Below are positions 1 through 8,753 of a DNA stretch of 64,000 bases, piece by piece; the first letter of the stretch is position 1, and each line of letters opens with the position of its first letter. The translations under genes were made by a program, and so were the position numbers. The DNA is from Pelosinus sp. UFO1 (GTDB lineage: Bacteria; Bacillota; Negativicutes; DSM-13327): assembly GCF_000725345.1 (NCBI RefSeq), contig NZ_CP008852.1, positions 434,001 through 498,000 on the forward strand. The letters are read 5' to 3'. The notes below the pieces were generated by a model. It was given only the letters and a program-made list of their open reading frames with translations, was not told the DNA's origin and made no database searches.

Positions 1-1
1 A

Positions 2-643
2 GCCATGAACCTAGCTGCAGTGATGATCATTTTACCTAAGGTAGTTGCTATTTTAATGGAAGGCTTAATGCCGATACAAGAAGCCAGCCAAGAGTTTCTC
101 CACAAACATATGGGTGGTCGAGAGATCTTCTTAGGACTTGATTCTGCCATATCAATTGGCCACCCTTCCGTTTTAACAGCGGCACTACTCTTGACACCTT
201 TCGTATTGGTACTGGCTGCTATTTTACCAGGTAATCAAATGCTTCCCTTTGCTGATATTACGGTAATCCCTTTCCGGATTGCTTTCGTTGTGGCGCTGGT
301 TAATGGCAACGTATTTCGTACCTTGCTGATTGGTGCGGTTGTACTCGTACAAATATTGTTGTGTGGTACTGTAACCTCACCTGTTTTGACAAAAATATTT
401 TTATCCGTTGGAGGCAAAATTCCTGAAGGGGCTATCGGTGTTGCCTCATTCTCAGGTGGCTCTTTATTTGTCACCTATGCAATTATGCAAACGTTGTCTT
501 TCGTTTTGAGTGGTGTAATCATTTCGGCTGTTGTTTTTGGACTCTTCCTGCTAGTAGCAAAATCACAAGCTCGCAAAGCAGTTCAATTAATGGAAACGGA
601 AGAAGAAAACACTTATGCTGGTATAAAGAATATTCAAGGTTAA
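2..643 (+). CDS. gatC: PTS galactitol-family IIC component, 3' part
   Basis: This is the C-terminal part of a GatC-type phosphotransferase permease, which moves a polyol or sugar across the inner membrane while EIIA/EIIB phosphorylate it. The reading frame is open to the left edge, so the start lies outside the window and the methionine at base 5 is probably internal. The 212 visible residues are mostly hydrophobic segments, with the conserved run around PGNQMLPFADITVIPF that is typical of galactitol IIC proteins, and a short charged cytoplasmic tail. A KDPG-type aldolase follows 25 bp later, which suggests a sugar or sugar-acid catabolic operon. The true substrate cannot be read from this fragment. 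Confidence 0.85.
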   Translation, partial: AMNLAAVMIILPKVVAILMEGLMPIQEASQEFLHKHMGGREIFLGLDSAISIGHPSVLTAALLLTPFVLVLAAILPGNQMLPFADITVIPFRIAFVVALVNGNVFRTLLIGAVVLVQILLCGTVTSPVLTKIFLSVGGKIPEGAIGVASFSGGSLFVTYAIMQTLSFVLSGVIISAVVFGLFLLVAKSQARKAVQLMETEEENTYAGIKNIQG

Positions 644-668
644 AAACTGAAAAAGGGAGGGTGATTTC

Positions 669-1316
669 ATGCATGCAGTATTGGAACATGTTGCTGAAAT
701 TGGTGTTGTAGCCATTCTGCGCGGTGTTGATCCTAGCATACTCGTACCCCTCGGACAAGCATTGGAAGAGGCTGGCGTAGGTGCAATTGAGATAACCTTA
801 AATAGTGAAGGGGCTCTCCAGGGCATCGCGGCACTCAAGGAAGCAATTGGTGAAAAACTACCTATTGGAGCTGGGACCGTCATGACAGGAGAAGATGCTC
901 ATGCTGCTATTAAGGCTGGTGCGACTTTTGTGCTAACGCCACATCTGGCAGAGGAAACATTAGCCGTTTGCTGCCAGGCCAAAATTCCCGCAGTAATTGG
1001 TGTTATGACGCCATCAGAAATTGTACGAGCCTATGACTTAGGATGTGAAATGGTAAAAATTTTCCCAGCATCATCTTTAGGTGCTAACTATTTTCGGGAA
1101 CTTCGTGGTCCATTACCACAGATAGCAACTATGGCGGTTGGCGGTGTGAACAAAGATAACGCTGTAGAGTTTATAAAAGCTGGTGCGATGGCTGTTGGTG
1201 CTGGAGGTCAACTCGTTGATTTTGCAGCTGCAGCACGGGGGGATTGGGACGCGGTAACGCTTAAAGCCAAGGAGATTGTTACTGCTGTTTATTCTGCGAA
1301 AAATAGAGATTTATAA
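669..1316 (+). CDS. eda: KDPG/KHG-type aldolase (2-dehydro-3-deoxy-phosphogluconate aldolase family)
   Basis: This is a class I aldolase of 215 residues, the normal family length. It is expected to cleave a 2-keto-3-deoxy-6-phospho sugar acid to pyruvate and glyceraldehyde 3-phosphate. Visible signatures are the N-terminal VVAILRGVD strand, the GAGTVMTGEDA loop, the Schiff-base lysine in EMVKIFPA, and the phosphate-binding GGVNKDN and VGAGGQL segments. A good AGGGAGGG ribosome binding site precedes ATG 669. It follows the PTS gene closely, so the two probably act in one catabolic pathway. Whether the preferred substrate is the gluconate or the galactonate derivative is not decidable here. Confidence 0.88.
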   Translation: MHAVLEHVAEIGVVAILRGVDPSILVPLGQALEEAGVGAIEITLNSEGALQGIAALKEAIGEKLPIGAGTVMTGEDAHAAIKAGATFVLTPHLAEETLAVCCQAKIPAVIGVMTPSEIVRAYDLGCEMVKIFPASSLGANYFRELRGPLPQIATMAVGGVNKDNAVEFIKAGAMAVGAGGQLVDFAAAARGDWDAVTLKAKEIVTAVYSAKNRDL

Positions 1317-1333
1317 GCAAGATTTATTTTATT

Positions 1334-1395
1334 CGAGAAGAAGACTTAGGCATTTGCCGACGTCTGGGGACTTGGCAGATGCCAAGTCCTTCTTG
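1334..1395 (+). repeat. Two-hairpin intergenic repeat, copy A, ending in terminator-like stem
   Basis: This segment is clearly similar to the reverse complement of 30190-30246. It holds a small GGC...GCC hairpin followed by a strong stem at 1368-1389 (GGACTTGGCA, loop, TGCCAAGTCC) and then TTCTTGTTATT, so it can act as a rho-independent terminator after the aldolase gene. The similarity extends beyond the terminator stem, which is why I call it a repeat. Confidence 0.6.
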
Positions 1396-1428
1396 TTATT
1401 AACTAGAAAAATAAATGGAGGAATGATC

Positions 1429-2397
1429 GTGTACAAGTGGAAGGTTGTTGTTACAGCAGTTACATTTGCAAAAGCTGACCCTGAGCCTTTAAATCGTTTA
1501 AAAGCTATAGGCTGTGAAGTTATCACCAACTCTTACGGTAGACCTTTGACGGAAGGTGAAATGATAAATATTGCTCAGGACGCAGATGCTTTAATTGTAG
1601 GTAATGATAAAGTGACGAGTGCAATGATTCGATCCTGTCCGAAATTAAAGGTAATTGCTAAACATGGTGTGGGTGTAGATGCTATCGACAGTAAGACGGC
1701 GACCGAATGTGGTGTAGTAGTGACAAATGCTCCAGGGGTAAATAGCCATGAGGTAGCTGATTTGGCTTTCGGATTACTCCACATGTTATCACGTGGATTA
1801 TATATCGCAAATAAAGCAACGAAAGAGGGGAATTGGCTAAAGCCGATGGGAGTAGGTCTTTGGGGAAAAACGATTGGTATTATCGGTGTTGGGAAAATAG
1901 GTTTAGCTGCGGCTTATCGTGCAACAGGATATAATATGAAGATTTTAGGTTTCGACTGTGTGGAGCGATTGGAAGCAAAGAAAATAGGAATTAAATATGT
2001 TGGACTTGAGGAATTATTACAACAATCCGACTTTATCAGTCTTCATCTACCGTTAACTAAAAAAACAAGAAATATTCTTGATCAGCGCCATTTAGGTTTA
2101 CTTAAACCTGGAGCTATTCTTATTAATACAGCCCGTAGTCAGCTGGTAGAGTACGAAACGTTGCATAAAGCATTACTTGATGGCCGTATCCGTGGATATG
2201 GTGTAGATGTATATGATTTTGAGCCTCCCCAGCTACATCCTATATTTAGTTTAGAAAATGTTATATTGTCTCCCCACTTAGGTGGAACTTGCTATGAGTC
2301 AAATATTCGCATGGGAAATACCGCCGTAAATAATGTAATTGCAGTATTAGAAACTCGTACCCCTCCTAATAGAATCAATGAGGTTAATCTATGTTAA
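1429..2397 (+). CDS. D-isomer-specific 2-hydroxyacid dehydrogenase (phosphoglycerate dehydrogenase-like)
   Basis: This is an NAD-dependent D-2-hydroxyacid dehydrogenase of about 322 residues. I chose the GTG at 1429 because GGAGG at 1417-1421 sits 7 bases upstream. The ATG at 1423 is too close to that site, and the open frame further upstream runs through the repeat and terminator. The Rossmann motif GVGKIGLAAA is followed about 18 residues later by the NAD-selecting aspartate (ILGFD). The catalytic Arg (NTARSQLVE), Glu (DVYDFEPP) and His (LSPHLGG) of the family are all present. It lacks the ACT regulatory domain of long SerA forms. It may reduce or oxidise a sugar-acid intermediate in the same pathway as the aldolase, but this is inferred from position only. 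Confidence 0.82.
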   Translation: MYKWKVVVTAVTFAKADPEPLNRLKAIGCEVITNSYGRPLTEGEMINIAQDADALIVGNDKVTSAMIRSCPKLKVIAKHGVGVDAIDSKTATECGVVVTNAPGVNSHEVADLAFGLLHMLSRGLYIANKATKEGNWLKPMGVGLWGKTIGIIGVGKIGLAAAYRATGYNMKILGFDCVERLEAKKIGIKYVGLEELLQQSDFISLHLPLTKKTRNILDQRHLGLLKPGAILINTARSQLVEYETLHKALLDGRIRGYGVDVYDFEPPQLHPIFSLENVILSPHLGGTCYESNIRMGNTAVNNVIAVLETRTPPNRINEVNLC

Positions 2398-2475
2398 ATT
2401 AAGAGGATGAAGCTACCTGAGGTTGTGGTCGATTTATTAGTACGCTGAATAGTAGATTATTAGTTTCTGCGGTAC

Positions 2476-2512
2476 AAAACTGGCATCTTACTGTAGGATG
2501 TCAGTTTTTTTG
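2476..2512 (+). terminator. Rho-independent terminator
   Basis: A stem AACTGGCATC / GATGTCAGTT with a short loop is followed by seven T residues. It closes the operon that ends with the hydroxyacid dehydrogenase. Confidence 0.85.
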
Positions 2513-2602
2513 TGTAATGAGAAGGAGTTTCGAGAGATTTCGAGAATCGAGAAGAATTAAAGTAAAAACTTCCATGATAGATTTTAGAAGAAAGGACGAT
2601 TT

Positions 2603-4327
2603 ATGATAAAAACAGTTAATTGGAATTTTATCCAAGGGATGTGGCAGATTACTAAGGGCTATTGGATATCAGGGGAAAAATGGCGAGCTAGATTGTTGCT
2701 CGGTATCATTGTTGGCCTCAATCTAGGGCATGTTTATGTATTCGTATTGTTAAATGAATGGAATAATACATTTTATAACACCTTACAAAATCATGATAAA
2801 CCAGGCTTTGTTAGTGCTCTAGGTACCTTTTCTATACTAGCAACTTGTCATATTGTTTTGGCTGTTTATGAACTCTACATGCAGCAGCTCCTGGAAATTA
2901 AATGGCGTCGTTGGCTGACCCAAGAATACTTGCAAAAATGGCTGCAAAAAAGGTCTTATTATCGTATGCAATTAACGGATAATAGTACAGATAATCCTGA
3001 CCAACGAATTAGTGAGGATTTAAAGCTATTTGTTAATTTAACATTACGGCTTTCACTAGGATTGTTAAAAGCGACAGTTACTTTACTATCTTTTATTGCA
3101 ATATTATGGAACCTATCAGGCCCTTTTTCTATACCTTTAGGGGGAAATGATGTATCTATCCCCGGATATATGGTTTGGGTTGCTGTTATTTATGCTACAG
3201 TGGGCACATGGCTAACAGCGAAGATTGGGAATCCTTTAGTAGGCCTTACTTATAGCCAACAGCGTTATGAGGCTGACTTTCGTTTTAGTCTAATGCGTCT
3301 TAGAGAGAATAGTGAGAGTATTGCTCTTTATGGTGGTGAAAAGCAAGAACAAGATAATTTATCAAAGCGTTTTCACATGGTAGTGAATAACTTTAGAGAT
3401 TTAATGCTGCGGCAAAAGAAACTAACTTGGTTTACTTCTGGTTATTCTCAAATTGCTATTATCTTTCCTCTTGTTGTTGCAGCTCCGCGTTATTTTAGTA
3501 ATCAAATACAATTGGGAGGGCTAATGCAGATTTCATCAGCCTTTGGTCGCGTGCAGGATGCATTATCCTTTTTTGTGGAGAGTTATTCCTTATTCGCTGA
3601 ATGGCAAGCAGTCATTAATCGTCTAAACGGTTTTAGCAATAGTATAAACAAAGTACATTATATTTCTGAAAAAGAAAAGATTAAAGTAACTCATGGTGAA
3701 CATTTACCTTTTCAGGTTTCTCAATTACATATTAATTTGCCTAATGGCGAAAGATTACTTAAAAAATTAGACTTGACGATTAATAAAGGTGATTCTCTTT
3801 TAATTATGGGGCCATCTGGATGTGGGAAAAGTACTCTAATGCGAACATTGGCCGGTATTTGGCCATTTGGAGAAGGTAATATTACCATTCCAACAGAGAA
3901 GAAACTTTTATTTTTATCCCAGAAATCCTATTTGCCTCTTGGTACCCTACGGCAATCCTTATTATATCCTTACAACAATTCAGGATTTACCACTGATGAA
4001 AATATTCGTAAGGTCATGGCACTTTGTAAATTGAATGATCTTGCCGATAAATTAGATAAAGTTGAGGATTGGTCTCATATTCTTTCCTTAGGAGAACAAC
4101 AAAAGATCGCTTTTGTCAGAGCGATACTCCATCAACCCAATTGGTTGTTTTTAGATGAGGCAACATCCGCAATTGATGAAGCTACAGAAAAAGAATTATA
4201 CAAACTCTTACAAACCCATCTCAAAGATGCAGCTATTATTAGTGTTGGTCATCGAAGTACGTTGACAAACTATCATGCAAAAAAACTAGTGATAGACAAC
4301 ATAGGTAACTGGCGGCTAGATTCATAA
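2603..4327 (+). CDS. SbmA/BacA-like ABC transporter, fused permease and ATPase
   Basis: This is a 574-residue half-transporter with an N-terminal membrane domain (about residues 1-350, ABC_membrane_2/BacA type) and a C-terminal ATPase domain. The Walker A is GPSGCGKST, the degenerate signature is LSLGEQQ, and the Walker B is WLFLDEATSAID with a following His switch (VGHRST). This architecture matches YddA/Rv1819c-type proteins, which work as homodimers, and some family members take up cobalamin or peptides. Given the cobalamin-related genes elsewhere in the window, vitamin uptake is a possible role, but that is inference. It has its own upstream terminator and RBS (GAAAGGACG), so it is probably transcribed separately or with the ThiW-like gene 47 bp downstream. 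Confidence 0.83.
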   Translation: MIKTVNWNFIQGMWQITKGYWISGEKWRARLLLGIIVGLNLGHVYVFVLLNEWNNTFYNTLQNHDKPGFVSALGTFSILATCHIVLAVYELYMQQLLEIKWRRWLTQEYLQKWLQKRSYYRMQLTDNSTDNPDQRISEDLKLFVNLTLRLSLGLLKATVTLLSFIAILWNLSGPFSIPLGGNDVSIPGYMVWVAVIYATVGTWLTAKIGNPLVGLTYSQQRYEADFRFSLMRLRENSESIALYGGEKQEQDNLSKRFHMVVNNFRDLMLRQKKLTWFTSGYSQIAIIFPLVVAAPRYFSNQIQLGGLMQISSAFGRVQDALSFFVESYSLFAEWQAVINRLNGFSNSINKVHYISEKEKIKVTHGEHLPFQVSQLHINLPNGERLLKKLDLTINKGDSLLIMGPSGCGKSTLMRTLAGIWPFGEGNITIPTEKKLLFLSQKSYLPLGTLRQSLLYPYNNSGFTTDENIRKVMALCKLNDLADKLDKVEDWSHILSLGEQQKIAFVRAILHQPNWLFLDEATSAIDEATEKELYKLLQTHLKDAAIISVGHRSTLTNYHAKKLVIDNIGNWRLDS

Positions 4328-4374
4328 AAAGAATTTATGCTACTTATAGTAAGCCAAACTCTGGAGGAATTAGT

Positions 4375-4863
4375 ATGCAAGTACGAAAATTAGCATTTAC
4401 AGCTTTATTTATAGCCATAGGTGTTTTCTCAGCTCATTTGGTGTATATACCAATCGGTATTGCAAAGTGTTTTCCTGTACAGCATGCTATCAATGTGCTG
4501 TTAGCAGTGTTGATGGGGACAAGGTATTCCGTTAGTGCCGCCTTTAGTATTTCGCTCTTACGCAACATTCTTGGTACAGGCTCTTTGTTGGCTTTTCCGG
4601 GTAGTATGCTGGGGGCAGCCCTTGCAGGTATTTTGTATAAGAAGACGAATCATATTTTAGGAGCCATCGTTGGTGAGATTATTGGTACTGGAATTATAGG
4701 AAGCCTTGTAGCTTATCCTGTAGCAAAATATATACTTGGCTCTCAAGTAGGGGCATTCTTCTTCGTTCTTCCCTTCTTAGTTAGCACAACTGGTGGTAGT
4801 CTGATTGCTTATTTTCTATATCATACGCCGATGAAATCATTTTTTCACGAGAAAATAGGATAA
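4375..4863 (+). CDS. thiW: ECF transporter substrate-binding S component, ThiW-like
   Basis: This small integral membrane protein has 162 residues and about five or six hydrophobic helices. It begins with the typical S-component sequence RKLAFTALFIAIGVF and has conserved segments PIGIAKCFPVQHAINVL and AFPGSMLGAALAGI seen in ThiW. ThiW proteins are proposed to bind a thiamine precursor (hydroxyethylthiazole) and rely on a shared EcfAAT module, which is not encoded here. There is no TPP riboswitch signature upstream. The RBS is TGGAGGAATTAG before ATG 4375. The specificity assignment comes from family recognition, not from proof. Confidence 0.8.
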   Translation: MQVRKLAFTALFIAIGVFSAHLVYIPIGIAKCFPVQHAINVLLAVLMGTRYSVSAAFSISLLRNILGTGSLLAFPGSMLGAALAGILYKKTNHILGAIVGEIIGTGIIGSLVAYPVAKYILGSQVGAFFFVLPFLVSTTGGSLIAYFLYHTPMKSFFHEKIG

Positions 4864-4883
4864 ATATCGACGATTTATAACTA

Positions 4884-4921
4884 AAACTCCTGCAAAGTGA
4901 ATTGGCTTTGCAGGAGTTTTT
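4884..4921 (+). terminator. Rho-independent terminator
   Basis: A perfect stem AAAACTCCTGCAAAG / CTTTGCAGGAGTTTT with T-run lies directly after the thiW-like gene. Confidence 0.9.
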
Positions 4922-5018
4922 GATTAGCGAAAAGAAGGAACTGATACGGAATGAAAGCCTTCTAAAAGACTAGGAAATGATCTTAAAAATAGTAAATTGT
5001 AAAAGTAGGGGGAAGATT

Positions 5019-5909
5019 TTGGATATAAAAAATCTAGAATGTTTTATCGAAGTTGCCCGTTACAAAAGCTTTAGTAAGGCTGCTGAAATGATGTATATTT
5101 CACAGCCGTCCATCAGTAGAATGATTAAGGAGTTAGAAACACAATTTGGCGTAATGTTATGCTACCGAGATACAAAGTCCGTTAGATTAACGGATGCTGG
5201 CGAAATTATTCTTAGACAAGCACAACAAATTGTATCATCATTTCAAAGTATAACTGCCCAATTAGGGGATTTGAAGAAAATGCAAACTGGGAAAATACAT
5301 ATTGGAATACCTCAAATTACTGCGATTACAAGTTTTTCAAATTTGCTTAGTGCATTTAAGAATGAATACCCTAACATTTCTATTCATCTATATGAAGTTG
5401 GTCCGAAAAAAGTAGAAGCAGCAATTCAAGAGGGATCATTAGATATTGGAATATTCACGCCTTCTGAGGATGACGACCTTTATGAAAAAATTTGGTTTGA
5501 ACAAGATCCGCTTGAAGTAATTATGCACCCCACCAGTAGGTTGGCTCAATATAAGGTAATTGATTACAAGATGCTTATTGATGAAGAGTTTGTTTTATAT
5601 AGCAACGATTATAAGCTGCATGATATGATAATAGATGAATGCAAACATGCTGGTTTTAAGCCTAAGATCGTTCTAGAAACTTCACAACGGGATTGGATGA
5701 CGCAGATGGTAGCAGGAAACCTCGGTATCGCAATGCTGCCCAGCAAAATATGTAAAAGCTTTGATAATAAGGTTATTATACATCGCCCTCTTGAAGAGCC
5801 AAAATTATATTTGCGCCTGGCTCTAGTATGGAGAAAGGAGCGATATCTTTCTTACGCAGCCCTTGAATTTCTATCCTTTGTTAAAAACCAGCTGGCTAAG
5901 TCTGAATAA
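5019..5909 (+). CDS. LysR-family transcriptional regulator
   Basis: This is a 296-residue LysR regulator with an N-terminal winged helix (LDIKNLECFIEVARYKSF, SKAAEMMYISQPSISRMIKELE) and a C-terminal periplasmic-binding-like effector domain. I start it at TTG 5019 because AGGGGG at 5007-5012 is well placed, and the protein then begins at the usual family position. The longer frame adds 14 unsupported residues. No divergent partner gene is present, since both neighbours are on the plus strand, so the target is unknown. Confidence 0.85.
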   Translation: MDIKNLECFIEVARYKSFSKAAEMMYISQPSISRMIKELETQFGVMLCYRDTKSVRLTDAGEIILRQAQQIVSSFQSITAQLGDLKKMQTGKIHIGIPQITAITSFSNLLSAFKNEYPNISIHLYEVGPKKVEAAIQEGSLDIGIFTPSEDDDLYEKIWFEQDPLEVIMHPTSRLAQYKVIDYKMLIDEEFVLYSNDYKLHDMIIDECKHAGFKPKIVLETSQRDWMTQMVAGNLGIAMLPSKICKSFDNKVIIHRPLEEPKLYLRLALVWRKERYLSYAALEFLSFVKNQLAKSE

Positions 5910-5925
5910 AAATAGAGAAGTTGCA

Positions 5926-5956
5926 AAACCAAGCTTTCTAGCTTGGTTTATTTATT
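5926..5956 (+). terminator. Rho-independent terminator
   Basis: Stem AAACCAAGC / GCTTGGTTT with a 6-base loop followed by ATTTATTATT, just after the LysR stop codon. Confidence 0.75.
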
Positions 5957-6078
5957 ATCTAAATACACTAGATCCATAATAAGTATTTCACTAATTCTCT
6001 TATGATTATTAAAATAATCATATAACAGTGCTTTATTGAGATGTGTATTGCGCTTACATCAAAGGAGATTGATATTAT

Positions 6079-6255
6079 ATGAATGTGTCGGTCAAGCAGT
6101 TAAATAGAAAAATAATTGAGAATCAAAATTTGCAGGTTGATGATGAGGTTACCAACGATTTGAATAAAAGTGAATTGAAAAAAGAAACAAAGAAAAAACG
6201 AGTTCCTGATATAACTAGGCAAAAGTGGTTTTGGGATAACGCGGTACTATCCTAA
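6079..6255 (+). CDS. Small charged hypothetical protein (58 aa)
   Basis: This ORF of 58 codons starts at ATG 6079 behind AAAGGAG (6061-6067, spacing about 11) and stops at 6253-6255. The product starts MNVSVKQLNRKII, is rich in Lys, Glu, Asn and Asp (KSELKKETKKKR), and ends with a hydrophobic/aromatic stretch RQKWFWDNAVLS. I recognise no family. The Shine-Dalgarno site and a terminator on the upstream side make it a plausible gene. Its size and unusual composition leave real doubt. Confidence 0.45.
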   Translation: MNVSVKQLNRKIIENQNLQVDDEVTNDLNKSELKKETKKKRVPDITRQKWFWDNAVLS

Positions 6256-6593
6256 TCCGATAAGAGGGGAATACTTTTATTTCAATTGGTATAAATTAGT
6301 TACGATAAATGAATAAAGCACAAAAATGGCGTGAAAAATTGAGATGCACCTACAGGTGAGTTGGCAGGGACTATTGATAAACATATTGAATTAAATAAGA
6401 TAAGAGTGTATTGGGTGCTGCATATAAAGAAAGCCTGTAAATTTCCTAATTCAATAGAATGTCATTTGAAATCAATTGACAGCTGCTTTATTTCATATTT
6501 TTCGTGAAATAAATTTAAGTATTTGTAGTGCACAATCAGATCATCCTTTACAACAGTAATAGTACGTAATATATAATAGGAGATGGTTTAATA
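6256..6593 (+). other. Intergenic stretch without a supported gene
   Basis: There are only short open stretches here. One frame around 6338-6510 reads DAPTGELAGTIDKHIELNK and then degenerates. It has no start or RBS, and it may be a remnant of a lost gene. The last 50 bases hold the leader and RBS (TAGGAGATGG) of comB. Confidence 0.4.
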
Positions 6594-7307
6594 ATGAAAA
6601 TTGATATTGCATTTTTACCGAAAGACATTGGTGAGGTAAATCTTTCTGAGACTATTTGTATCGTATTAGATATATTTCGTGCAACTACATCGATTGTTAC
6701 TTCTATGGCAAACGGCTGCAAAGAAATGATCCCCGTTTTATCTGTAGAGGATGCTAGCCTGGCAGCTATTAAAATGGAATCTGCCTTGTTTGCTGGGGAG
6801 AGGCAGTCTATCAAAATTGAAGGATATGATTTTGGTAATTCTCCCTTTGAATTTTCTAAGGATAAGGTAGAGGGTCAAAGTATCGTTATGACTACCACGA
6901 ATGGAACGATTGCCATTAAGGCAACAGAAGGGGCACATCGTACATTGATTGGCTCTTGTCTAAATGCTACGGCTGTTTGTGGGCAGGCTAAAATTTATGG
7001 AAAAGATATTTTAATTGTATGTGCTGGAACAGATGGTCTTTTTTCGCTAGAAGATTCACTTTGTGCAGGATTATTGGTTCAGTTATTAACTGCAGAAGGT
7101 AATGCGTTACTAACAGATTCTGCTCGCGCAGCCTTGCTGATGTATATTCAGGCTAAAGATAAGCTAGTTGAGACTGCTGTTCATAGTAGAAATGGTAAAC
7201 GGCTAGAAGATTTAAACCGTATGGATGATGTAGAATATTGTTTTCAGATAGATGCACAACATATCGTACCAGAGTATCGACAGGGTAAAATTATCTTAGA
7301 GAAATAA
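6594..7307 (+). CDS. comB: 2-phosphosulfolactate phosphatase (ComB family)
   Basis: This is a 237-residue ComB-family protein (PF04029). Recognisable motifs are VLDIFRATTSIVTSM near the N-terminus, GERQSIKIEGYDFGNSP in the middle, and MTTTNGT, which are the acidic and Thr/Asn-rich active-site elements of the Mg-dependent phosphatase. In methanogens and some bacteria it converts phosphosulfolactate to sulfolactate on the way to coenzyme M or sulfolactate. No comA, comC or other sulfolactate gene is visible nearby, so the physiological substrate is uncertain. The RBS is AGGAGATGG before ATG 6594, and a strong terminator follows. Confidence 0.87.
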   Translation: MKIDIAFLPKDIGEVNLSETICIVLDIFRATTSIVTSMANGCKEMIPVLSVEDASLAAIKMESALFAGERQSIKIEGYDFGNSPFEFSKDKVEGQSIVMTTTNGTIAIKATEGAHRTLIGSCLNATAVCGQAKIYGKDILIVCAGTDGLFSLEDSLCAGLLVQLLTAEGNALLTDSARAALLMYIQAKDKLVETAVHSRNGKRLEDLNRMDDVEYCFQIDAQHIVPEYRQGKIILEK

Positions 7308-7375
7308 AGTGCAAGATAGTTACTATTACTATCAATGGCAATGGTGATCAGCAGAACCGTCCTGCCGATTTAAGG

Positions 7376-7421
7376 AAAGAGAACCATTAAAGGTGCATTC
7401 ACCTTTAATGGTTCTCTTTTT
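7376..7421. terminator. Bidirectional terminator between comB and the amino acid ABC operon
   Basis: A long perfect stem (AAAGAGAACCATTAAAGGTG / CACCTTTAATGGTTCTCTTT, 4-base loop) separates two convergent genes. T-rich tracts lie on both sides. Confidence 0.88.
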
Positions 7422-7434
7422 CATAAGGCTCTTA

Positions 7435-8085
7435 TTAGTAACTTCTAAGCAGCAGTCTGCGTTGCTGATATCGGGCAAGGATGGAAAGGGCATAATTAAA
7501 GACAAAGTAGGTGAGCGCTATGGCTATGAATATCGCAAAAACCTGCGCTGTTGTCCCGTACTTACCCATTATAATCATGCCTTTGCCTGTTAAGTCCTCA
7601 ATACCTACGGCCCATACAAGAGAAGTATCTTTGATTACAGTTGTAAACTGGGATACTAATGGCGGTATGGTGTTTCTAAAGGCCTGGGGCAAAACAATAT
7701 ATAGTAAGGTTTGACTGTAGGTAAATCCCTGTGATTTTGCGGCTTCCCATTGACCTTTTCCGATAGAATTTAAACCACCCCGGACAATTTCAGCAATCAT
7801 GGCTGTTGTAAAAACAGTCATAGCCACAATGCCTGCATAAATGGGAGGTAGGTTAGTCATGAACCGGACTGCTAAAATAAATAGCAGCAATGGTGTATTT
7901 CTCACCGTTTCAATATAAATAGAAGCGGCAGTACTAAACGGAGCTATATTAGAATGGCGAGCAATCCCAAGAATAGTACCCAAAATCATGCTCAAAACAA
8001 TGGAACTGATCGCAATGTAAAGAGTCGTTAATAGGCCGGCTCCGAGAAAAGTAAGTAAATCATATTGAAATAATTCTTGAATCAT
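7435..8085 (-). CDS. Polar amino acid ABC transporter permease (second subunit)
   Basis: This is an inner-membrane permease of 216 residues in the HisM/GlnP family. I start it at ATG 8085, which overlaps the TAA of the upstream permease by one base and has GGAGGTG six bases upstream; the longer frame adds 19 residues read from the neighbour. The EAA-type loop ([30 protein letters not shown]) that contacts the ATPase is clear. It is the last gene of a four-gene operon (ATPase, binding protein, two permeases) and pairs with the permease encoded just upstream. Confidence 0.9.
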   Translation of the reverse strand: MIQELFQYDLLTFLGAGLLTTLYIAISSIVLSMILGTILGIARHSNIAPFSTAASIYIETVRNTPLLLFILAVRFMTNLPPIYAGIVAMTVFTTAMIAEIVRGGLNSIGKGQWEAAKSQGFTYSQTLLYIVLPQAFRNTIPPLVSQFTTVIKDTSLVWAVGIEDLTGKGMIIMGKYGTTAQVFAIFIAIALTYFVFNYALSILARYQQRRLLLRSY

Positions 8086-8753
8086 TAGGACACCTCCAGT
8101 TTGCGTTCCATACGTTTGGCATAGGTTGCTAATGGAAAGCATAAAGAGATATAAAGTAAGCCCGTTACCACATAGGAAGGACCATAATAAAGATTGTTGC
8201 TTGACCAGGAATCAGCATGGTACATGAGTTCACCACCTGCAACCATGGCAAGTACGGAGGTATTTTTGATTAAATTGACAGCTTGATTGGTTAGTGGCGG
8301 ATAAGAAATACGTTTAGCTTGGGGTAAAATAATATGGACCATTGCTCCCCAATAGCTAAATCCTTGGGAATAGGCAGCTTCCAGCTGTCCTCTTGGTACA
8401 GATTCTACACCTGCTCGAATCACTTCTGCAATATAAGCACCATGATAAACGCCAACTCCCAATACACCAACAACGAAAACGGGTAACATGATTCCTAAGT
8501 GTGGTAAACCATGATATAAAAAGAATATTTGAATAACCAAAGGAGTATTTTGGGTGAACTCTACGTAAATCCGATTAATGGTTCGTAATATTTTTACATG
8601 AGACGTTCCTAAAATACCAAAAAAGATACCTAAGCCTAAAGCCAACGACAAGCCTAATGCTGATAGAAGGATGGTCTGTATAAAGCCTTCAGCAAAAACA
8701 GACCAATCACTTAATAGTGCCAACCATTTAAATCCAGCGAAGGGGCCAGGCAC
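8085..8753 (-). CDS. Polar amino acid ABC transporter permease (first subunit)
   Basis: This 222-residue HisQ/GlnP-type permease carries the motif [21 protein letters not shown], the cytoplasmic loop that docks on the ATPase. The start is a GTG at 8753 that overlaps the TAG of the binding-protein gene by one base, so translation is likely coupled. It forms a heterodimer with the next permease. The specific amino acid is not readable from the sequence. Confidence 0.9.
   Translation of the reverse strand: MPGPFAGFKWLALLSDWSVFAEGFIQTILLSALGLSLALGLGIFFGILGTSHVKILRTINRIYVEFTQNTPLVIQIFFLYHGLPHLGIMLPVFVVGVLGVGVYHGAYIAEVIRAGVESVPRGQLEAAYSQGFSYWGAMVHIILPQAKRISYPPLTNQAVNLIKNTSVLAMVAGGELMYHADSWSSNNLYYGPSYVVTGLLYISLCFPLATYAKRMERKLEVS

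Noticed and set aside
1276-1428. N-terminal extension of the hydroxyacid dehydrogenase frame
   Set aside because: It runs through the aldolase stop region and the hairpin repeat; the GTG with GGAGG at 1429 fits the family start.
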